Origin: M55B174 sp964618065
Lineage (GTDB): Bacteria > Patescibacteriota > Minisyncoccia > CAIUEV01 > JAHKAQ01
DNA length: 19,016 nucleotides
Reading direction: 5' to 3'
NCBI GenBank assembly: GCA_964618065.1
Contig: CAZTZK010000016.1
Span: forward strand, 1-19,016
Below the pieces are notes generated by a model. It was given only the letters and a program-made list of their open reading frames with translations. It did not search any database and had not been told where the DNA came from. Numbering within the stretch: position 1 is the stretch's first letter; the number at the start of each line of letters is the position of its first letter. Position numbers and translations under genes: made by a program. This document shows, piece after piece, positions 14,390-19,016 of the stretch.

Positions 14390-14983
14390 ATGAATACTCA
14401 AAGTGATTCTAATATTCTTAGAATTGTTAAAGAGGATATTTTAGAATTTTTAGGGGAAAAGAAGAAAAAAACATTTCTCTCTTCTATAAAAACAGAAGTT
14501 AAAATTTCTCGTGCTGTTAAATTTCAAGCACTTGAGGAATTAAAAAAAGAAAAATTGATTAAAATCAAAGGTAGCTTGGCTCATTTAACAAAAGAAGGGG
14601 ATAAAAAAGCAAAAGATATTATTACTAAGCATTCAATAATTGAAAATTATTTTAAAGAAAGAAGAAGCAAAGAAGAAGCTTTTGTAGCTGCCAGCTTTCT
14701 TGAACATTATATTTCCCAAGAAGTCGTTGATAATTTAAAAAGGATAAATGCTCTTAGAGAAGAAGGAATTTCCTTAAGAGCATTTAAAGAAAAACAAGGA
14801 TTAATTACTGATATAACTTCTGGAAATAAAAACTTTGAAAGGGTAATTGGAATGGGTATATGTCCAGGGAGTGAGATAAAGATATTGGATAAGTTGCCAG
14901 ATGAAACAATTATTGAAATAGAGAATAAGAAATTTGCTCTAGGGCAAGAGATATCTAGGGAAATTAAATTAGTAATGCTATGA
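14390..14983 (+). CDS. DtxR/MntR-like metal-dependent regulator with FeoA domain
   Basis: A 197-residue protein in three parts: a winged helix-turn-helix (about 8-70), a DtxR-type dimerisation and metal-binding segment (about 70-120: LTKEGDKKAKDIITKHSIIE, then FLEHYISQEVVDNL), and a C-terminal SH3-like FeoA domain (about 134-197: GLITDIT... RVIGMGICPGSEIKIL). Members sense Fe(II) or Mn(II) and repress uptake genes. Ligand positions are partly kept: His81, Glu85, Glu105 and His106 are visible, but the first Glu of the usual ExxEH is Ser102, so metal affinity may differ. There is no separate feoA gene before feoB, so this FeoA domain may also serve the transporter. Its TGA overlaps the feoB start (ATGA at 14980-14983), which implies translational coupling. 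It may act at the palindrome 13445-13464. Confidence 0.82.
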   Translation: MNTQSDSNILRIVKEDILEFLGEKKKKTFLSSIKTEVKISRAVKFQALEELKKEKLIKIKGSLAHLTKEGDKKAKDIITKHSIIENYFKERRSKEEAFVAASFLEHYISQEVVDNLKRINALREEGISLRAFKEKQGLITDITSGNKNFERVIGMGICPGSEIKILDKLPDETIIEIENKKFALGQEISREIKLVML

Positions 14984-16869
14984 GAAAAATAAAAATAATA
15001 CTTGTTGGTCAACCAAATGTAGGGAAATCTTCTTTGCTGAATTCTTTGGTTGGTCCAAAAGTGACTGTATCTAATTATCCAGGGACTACTCTTGAGATTT
15101 TTAAAGCAGAAAAAAAATGTTCTAACGCGAAAATAGAATTTCAAGATGCACCGGGAATATATTCAATTTCTGAAGGAAATGAAGGCGAAAAGGTTGCCAA
15201 GAGAGCTCTTTTAGATAAAAAAATAAACGGGGCAATAGTTGTTATTGACGCTGTTTCTTTGGAAAGAAGCTTGTATATGGTTCTCCAAATTTTGGAAACT
15301 GGTGTCCCAATTATCTTAGCTCTAAATTTTGTAGAAGAAGGTGAAAAGAAAGGAATAAAAATTGATTGTGACAAACTAGCTAAAATTCTTGGCGTTCCTG
15401 TCGTTTCTTTTAATCCTTTAACTAAGAGAGGTGTTTCCAAAATTGTAACAGAGGTTTTGAAAATTAAAAAAGTGCCAAAAAGAATTTTTAAGATAAGATA
15501 TGATGATCATTTAGAGCAGGGTATAAGAAAATTAATTCCCCAGATTAAAAAAACTTATTTGCCAAAACGGTTTATAGCCTTAAGAGTTTTAGAAAAAGAT
15601 AGAGATTTCTATCAATATTTAAAAGACAAAAAAATATTAAGAGAAATCAAAAAAGACTTAAAAAAATATCATCCACAGTTAGCCGAAGATATATCAATAG
15701 CAAGATTTGGAACGGCTTCTTTAATTGCTAGAGAAACTACTCGGTTTTTTTCTCTCAAAAAAGAGAAAAAGTGGGAAGAAAGACTGGACAAGATTCTCTT
15801 AAATAAGATTCTAGGTCCTGTAATTATGGGATTATTTTTAATTTTTATTTTTGGGATCTTACTTTTTCTTGGTAATTTAATCCAGAATTTTCTGATGGGC
15901 TTAACAGAAAAACTTTCATTTTTTCTAGATCAAACCGAATTTTCTATTTTTTCTTTAATGCTGGTTCAAGGCTTAAAGGGGTTAGCGATGGGGATTGCTA
16001 TTGCTTTACCTTATGTCTTTTTATTTTATTTGATTTTAGGTCTATTAGAAGATATCGGGATTCTTTCTCGTTTCATTGTTAATGCTCAAAGATTTTTAAA
16101 GAAGATAGGATTGCCGGGGGAATCTTTTATTCCCTTAGCACTAGGTTTAGGTTGCACAGCTCCCGCTGCCCGCTCTACAAGATTATTGCCTTCTAGGAAG
16201 GAGCAATTCTATACTGCCTCTTTTTTTGCTTTTATTCCCTGTTCAAGCAGAATCGCAATTATAATGGGGGTAGTCGGTTTCTATGGCGGTTGGGTTCTAG
16301 CCTTAGCTGTTTTTGCTTCTTTATTGTTGGCTGGTTTAATTTGGGCCTGGGTAATGAAAATTATTATTCGACCGAAGATTAGTCCTTTGCTTATAGAATT
16401 ACCTTCTTACAGAAGACCTTTAATTAAAAATGTTCTCAGCAAAAGCTGGCTAAGGATGAAATCTTTTGTTTATATCGTAATGCCTCTCTTAGTTTTAGGA
16501 GGAATAGCTTATAGCCTGTTGGATATTTTAGGATTTACTGTTGCTATTGTAAAACCCTGTTCGGTAATTATGAATTGGTTGGGGCTACCGGCTGAATCAA
16601 TTGTACCCTTGGCTTTTGGTTTTTTACAAAAAGATCTGACGGGGGCAATGTTGCTTTCAGTTTTCGGAAGCGATGGGATATTAACTTTAACCTCTCTTCA
16701 GCTTTATACTTTTGGCTTGGTGGCTACTATTGGAATACCTTGTATTATTGCTTGGGGAATGCTCTCAAAAGAATTTAATTTTAAAAAAGCCTCTATTTTA
16801 ACATTGGCGACAATAATTTATGGATTTTTATTTGCTGGTATTTTAGGAAAATTTTTTGTTCTATTCTAA
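14980..16869 (+). CDS. feoB: Ferrous iron transporter FeoB
   Basis: A 629-residue FeoB, bringing Fe(II) into the cell. The N-terminal G domain has G1 GQPNVGKSS (10-18), G2 SNYPGTT (31-37), G3 DAPG (56-59) and a G4 that reads NFVE (116-119) instead of the usual N-x-x-D; the following EGEKKGIKID aligns with EAEKRGIKID of canonical FeoB. A helical spacer (about 165-265) leads to the membrane part (about 270-629) with about 8 spans. The two gate regions are kept: GLGCTAPAARSTR (389-401) with Cys392 and FIPCSSR (418-424) with Cys421 in the first, and SWLRMKSFVYIVMPLLVLGG (489-508) in the second. Length is near the short end for FeoB. The start is the ATG overlapping the regulator stop. It is the last gene of the four-gene iron cluster. 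Confidence 0.94.
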   Translation: MRKIKIILVGQPNVGKSSLLNSLVGPKVTVSNYPGTTLEIFKAEKKCSNAKIEFQDAPGIYSISEGNEGEKVAKRALLDKKINGAIVVIDAVSLERSLYMVLQILETGVPIILALNFVEEGEKKGIKIDCDKLAKILGVPVVSFNPLTKRGVSKIVTEVLKIKKVPKRIFKIRYDDHLEQGIRKLIPQIKKTYLPKRFIALRVLEKDRDFYQYLKDKKILREIKKDLKKYHPQLAEDISIARFGTASLIARETTRFFSLKKEKKWEERLDKILLNKILGPVIMGLFLIFIFGILLFLGNLIQNFLMGLTEKLSFFLDQTEFSIFSLMLVQGLKGLAMGIAIALPYVFLFYLILGLLEDIGILSRFIVNAQRFLKKIGLPGESFIPLALGLGCTAPAARSTRLLPSRKEQFYTASFFAFIPCSSRIAIIMGVVGFYGGWVLALAVFASLLLAGLIWAWVMKIIIRPKISPLLIELPSYRRPLIKNVLSKSWLRMKSFVYIVMPLLVLGGIAYSLLDILGFTVAIVKPCSVIMNWLGLPAESIVPLAFGFLQKDLTGAMLLSVFGSDGILTLTSLQLYTFGLVATIGIPCIIAWGMLSKEFNFKKASILTLATIIYGFLFAGILGKFFVLF

Positions 16870-16899
16870 TATTTTTCTCAACTTTTTATTTTTTATTTA

Positions 16900-16927
16900 A
16901 ACATTCTAAAGTTTGCTTTAAAATGTT
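16900..16927 (+). terminator. Hairpin downstream of feoB
   Basis: AACATTCTAAAG (16900-16911) pairs with CTTTAAAATGTT (16916-16927) with one mismatch around TTTG. The next T run is at 16938-16943, so it is a weak or imperfect terminator of the iron operon. A TTGACA at 16927-16932 overlaps its end and could be the -35 of the next gene, but no convincing -10 is placed at 16-18 bases. Confidence 0.4.
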
Positions 16928-16983
16928 TGACAAAATGTTTTTTAGGGGCAATCTTATTAATTAGTTTAGTTCTTTAATTTAAA

Positions 16984-16989
16984 AGGAGG
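16984..16989 (+). promoter_or_regulatory. Strong Shine-Dalgarno AGGAGG
   Basis: AAAAGGAGG at 16981-16989 ends 4 bases before ATG 16994, nearly the same sequence as the site before the small gene at 5486. Confidence 0.8.
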
Positions 16990-16993
16990 AAAA

Positions 16994-17203
16994 ATGAAAA
17001 CTATAGACTGTCGGCCTGAAAGATTTAGGAAAAAAGAATATCCTTTGCCACCCAATAAATATTGTTCTCCTAAATGTCGCTATTGGTTTTATTGCAACAC
17101 AGAACGATTAGATAAGATTTTAAATGAAATGGCAGAGGAAAAAGAAGAATTAAAAAGTAGGTTGATAAGAAGATGGAAAATAGGAATAGGAGTAGAAATA
17201 TAA
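16994..17203 (+). CDS. 69-residue cysteine-rich protein, unknown function
   Basis: A small basic protein with Cys at 6, 24, 28 and 34; the core is YCSPKCRYWFYCNTE (C-x3-C-x5-C). This looks like a compact zinc or iron-sulfur binding knuckle, followed by an amphipathic charged helix (about 36-62). I do not recognise the family. It has its own strong Shine-Dalgarno and a strong terminator 14 bases after the stop, so it forms a separate short transcription unit behind the iron operon. It is the second four-Cys miniprotein within 3 kb, but its spacing (C-x17-C-x3-C-x5-C) differs from the one at 14187, so the two are not obvious paralogs. Metal binding is inference. Confidence 0.75.
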   Translation: MKTIDCRPERFRKKEYPLPPNKYCSPKCRYWFYCNTERLDKILNEMAEEKEELKSRLIRRWKIGIGVEI

Positions 17204-17217
17204 TGCATAATTTTTAG

Positions 17218-17239
17218 AAAGGGCCAACGGCCCTTTTTT
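17218..17239 (+). terminator. Intrinsic terminator
   Basis: AAAGGGCC (17218-17225) pairs with GGCCCTTT (17229-17236) around AAC, with T to 17239. Short, G+C-rich and followed by U, it is a strong terminator for the small gene at 16994. Confidence 0.9.
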
Positions 17240-17372
17240 AAATAGCTTTACTGAGGATAAATACTATTTAAGAAAGACTATATTTTTTGCAGAAAATATT
17301 TTGCTATTTGTAAATAAAATCTTTCTAGTTTATTATTTATTAAGAAAAATTAAAAAATTAAAATAAAATATT

Positions 17373-18080
17373 ATGCAAAGAAGAAAAAAGAAAATTTTAT
17401 TTTTTACTGTTTCACTGGCAGTAATTATTCCTTTCTTGGCTAATGCGGACAATAAGAATAATCCAGGCAACGTTAATGCTCAAGAGAATAAAAATTTTGT
17501 AAATGTAGAGGAAGAGGTGTTAGATGAATCTGTGATTCAAGAAAACCAGAATGAAAATCAAGTCCAAAATCAAGTGAAAACTGAAAATGCCGGCGAAGAA
17601 AAGCAGCTTAGAGTTAACACGGAAGAAGTCTTACAGGCAGGCGAAGAAATAGTAGAATCCCAAGTGGGTAAAGTGAAAAATTATTACGCGGAATTTTATG
17701 GAGGAAGTGAAAATTTTGTCGCTGAAAAAGTTAAAGAACTTTTGGATATTGATAATATGCAGGGGGGAATTGGGCAAAGAGTAAAAGAGATTGCTACTCA
17801 ACAACAGCAAGCCCAAGAGGCTGCAAAGGAACAGTTAAATAAAATTGAAGCTCGGCAAGGTTTAATGAAAAAGATATTTGGGGCTGATTTTGGAGCATTG
17901 CAAAATCTAAAACAACAATTAGAACAAAATGAAATCAGAGTAAATGAATTACAAAATTTAGAAGAACAAATAGTAGATCAAACTAGTCAAAGCCAAGTTC
18001 AAGAAGCAATTCAAGTACTAGAAAACCAAAACCAAGTTTTAGAAAAACATATTCAGCTGGAAGAGCAAGAGGAGGGATGA
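17373..18080 (+). CDS. Secreted Gln/Glu-rich coiled-coil protein
   Basis: A 235-residue protein with a clear signal peptide: MQRRKKK, hydrophobic core about 8-22, and likely cleavage after Ala-Asn-Ala (about 23-25). The mature part is highly hydrophilic. It has an Asn/Gln/Glu-rich segment with NENQ and VQNQ repeats (about 26-75), a middle region with a short less polar patch YYAEFYGG (about 104-111), and a long coiled-coil (about 130-232), full of Gln and Glu heptads. There is no second membrane span or lipobox, so it is probably released or surface-associated. Many such low-complexity exported proteins are lineage-specific, and I do not recognise a family. No Shine-Dalgarno is seen. A shared convergent terminator follows. 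Confidence 0.75.
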   Translation: MQRRKKKILFFTVSLAVIIPFLANADNKNNPGNVNAQENKNFVNVEEEVLDESVIQENQNENQVQNQVKTENAGEEKQLRVNTEEVLQAGEEIVESQVGKVKNYYAEFYGGSENFVAEKVKELLDIDNMQGGIGQRVKEIATQQQQAQEAAKEQLNKIEARQGLMKKIFGADFGALQNLKQQLEQNEIRVNELQNLEEQIVDQTSQSQVQEAIQVLENQNQVLEKHIQLEEQEEG

Positions 18081-18137
18081 TTCGGGTGGTTTTTCAAAAT
18101 ATTTAGAAAATAGTTTATTCTCTAGTATAAAAATAAA

Positions 18138-18175
18138 AAAAGACCGCTTTTCTTTTTTTTGAAAAAGCGGTCTTT
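18138..18175. terminator. Bidirectional terminator between convergent genes
   Basis: AAAGACCGCTTTT (18138-18150) pairs exactly with AAAAGCGGTCTTT (18163-18175). On the minus strand it is followed by a T-rich run (complement of 18127-18137), making a strong terminator for the protease gene ending at 18193. On the plus strand it lies 57 bases past the stop at 18080 but has only a short T run in its own arm. Confidence 0.85.
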
Positions 18176-18192
18176 AGACGGAGAATCTCTTG

Positions 18193-19016
18193 CTATTCTA
18201 AATTTACTAAGCCTAAGGCTTTTCTTAAAATAACAAGAGCATCTCCTGTCGTAATTTGCCCGTCAGGGTTGCCCAATGGGGCAGTGTCTCCCCGACAGAT
18301 TTCATTTGCACTAGGTTCCTCCAAATCTAGGGCAATTCTTAAGGCTACAAGAGCATCTCCGACAGTAATCTGTCCATCTCTATTGCCACGGGGTGCCAAA
18401 TCTCCATCCCCACATAGTAACCGGAGAGAATTATGAAGGTTGACTCTTCCTCCTGTGGCAACTTTTCTGTGGAGAGAGACTTTTTTGTCAACCCCGGCTT
18501 TTATAATCTCCCTAATCGCTTCGCTGGAAAGAAGTGGAGATTCTTCTTTTATCAGAGCAGCAATTCCTGAAACGAAAGGAGCCGACATTGATGTTCCGTT
18601 AAAGAAAGTCCAATCTCCTTTGCAAGGACTCTCATCAATGGCAGTTACCGTGAATTCGTCAATATAATAACCGTCTTCTACTCCAGAACTATCCGTTTTA
18701 AAGTAGAAGCGCATATATATTTTCTCTCCGTCGTATTTTTCAAGATCAACAGAGGCAGGAAACCATAATCTTCCAGAGGATCCCGTGATACCGGAGAAAA
18801 AATTTCCTGATAAGTAAATTATTTCATCTGTCCAATTTTTTGCGTTTTTTGACGCCTGGACATAGAGATAATCCTTCTCTTCAGCGATTCCTCCAATATA
18901 AAAATTTAACTTACTGCCATTACAGCTAGATAAATTAATCATTGGAGTCATTATCCAAGAGGCAGTATTATTTTTATAATTGCCCCCCGGACTTTCTGTT
19001 AATGAAGAAAAACCTT
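18193..19016 (-). CDS. Subtilisin-like (S8) serine protease with dockerin-type repeats, 5' end outside the window
   Basis: The frame is open to the window edge, giving 273 residues of the C-terminal part; the ATG at 18951 is internal. The first about 125 residues form a jelly-roll, MAM-like insert (SPGGNYKNNTASW, then DYLYVQASK, YMRFYFKTDSSG, DGYYIDEFTV). This is followed by NGTSMSAPFVSGIAAL, with the catalytic Ser at about residue 142 of the fragment. The Asp and His of the triad would lie beyond the edge. A carbohydrate-binding-like insert before the Ser is a known layout in secreted S8 proteases. The end carries two dockerin/EF-hand-like repeats (GNRDGQITVGDALVALR and GNPDGQITTGDALVILR) with D-x-N-x-D-G type calcium ligands, two Cys, and no membrane anchor. 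Composition is G+C-rich (34 of 60 in 18241-18300) against an AT-rich surrounding, suggesting transfer from another lineage. It converges with the coiled-coil gene. Confidence 0.88.
   Translation of the reverse strand, partial: GFSSLTESPGGNYKNNTASWIMTPMINLSSCNGSKLNFYIGGIAEEKDYLYVQASKNAKNWTDEIIYLSGNFFSGITGSSGRLWFPASVDLEKYDGEKIYMRFYFKTDSSGVEDGYYIDEFTVTAIDESPCKGDWTFFNGTSMSAPFVSGIAALIKEESPLLSSEAIREIIKAGVDKKVSLHRKVATGGRVNLHNSLRLLCGDGDLAPRGNRDGQITVGDALVALRIALDLEEPSANEICRGDTAPLGNPDGQITTGDALVILRKALGLVNLE

Noticed and set aside
16927..16960. Sigma-70 promoter from TTGACA at 16927
   Set aside because: At 16-18 bases spacing the -10 would be AATCTT or ATCTTA, a poor match, so I did not list it as a promoter.
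17287..17316. Promoter TTGCAG/TAAATA before the coiled-coil gene
   Set aside because: Weak in A/T-rich sequence; many equal matches would occur by chance.
18949..18951. ATG at 18951 as the start of the protease gene
   Set aside because: The frame continues to the window edge with family-like sequence (SPGGNYKNNT), so this Met is internal and the gene is partial.

Overview
The window is AT-rich (one sampled line, 3301-3360, has 16 G+C in 60 bases) and densely coded, with short intergenic gaps. All reading frames use the standard code: TGA is a real stop in the 14390-14983 gene. The gene set is an adenosylcobalamin-dependent ribonucleotide reductase next to a corrinoid adenosyltransferase, a single FeoB iron system, a P-type ATPase, a GT-C glycosyltransferase, a DUF4349 protein and many small or unrecognised exported proteins. 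This fits a small-genome bacterium of the candidate phyla radiation (Patescibacteria, Parcubacteria-like). That placement is inference from gene content and composition; there is no rRNA or other marker gene in the window. No tRNA, rRNA, CRISPR array, transposase or integrase was seen.

Layout. Positions 1-420 hold no clear gene: a GC-rich, hairpin-rich block (1-150), then AT-rich sequence with two inverted repeats. A minus-strand gene (421-1650) resembles a divergent N-formylglutamate amidohydrolase. At 1884-2609 is a compositionally foreign PEP-CTERM surface protein whose 5' end looks damaged, with its own terminator. Then come two membrane-anchored proteins (DUF4349, and a phytase-like beta-propeller) and a small unknown protein with a strong ribosome binding site and its own terminator. 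Next is a P-type ATPase with unusual core motifs, paired with a GT-C glycosyltransferase.

The middle holds a nucleotide module: class II ribonucleotide reductase (nrdJ) followed 2 bases later by cobO, whose product makes the adenosylcobalamin the reductase needs. After a 254-base gap with a 20-base perfect palindrome comes a tight four-gene iron cluster: metallo-beta-lactamase-fold protein, 63-residue four-cysteine protein, DtxR-like regulator fused to a FeoA domain, and FeoB. The palindrome is a plausible operator for the DtxR-like protein.

The right end has a second small cysteine-rich protein with a strong ribosome binding site and terminator, a secreted coiled-coil protein, a shared convergent terminator, and the 3' part of a minus-strand subtilisin-like protease with two dockerin-type calcium repeats. 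Like the PEP-CTERM gene, this last gene is much richer in G+C (34 of 60 in 18241-18300) than its surroundings, suggesting that exported proteins at both ends of the window were acquired from other bacteria.
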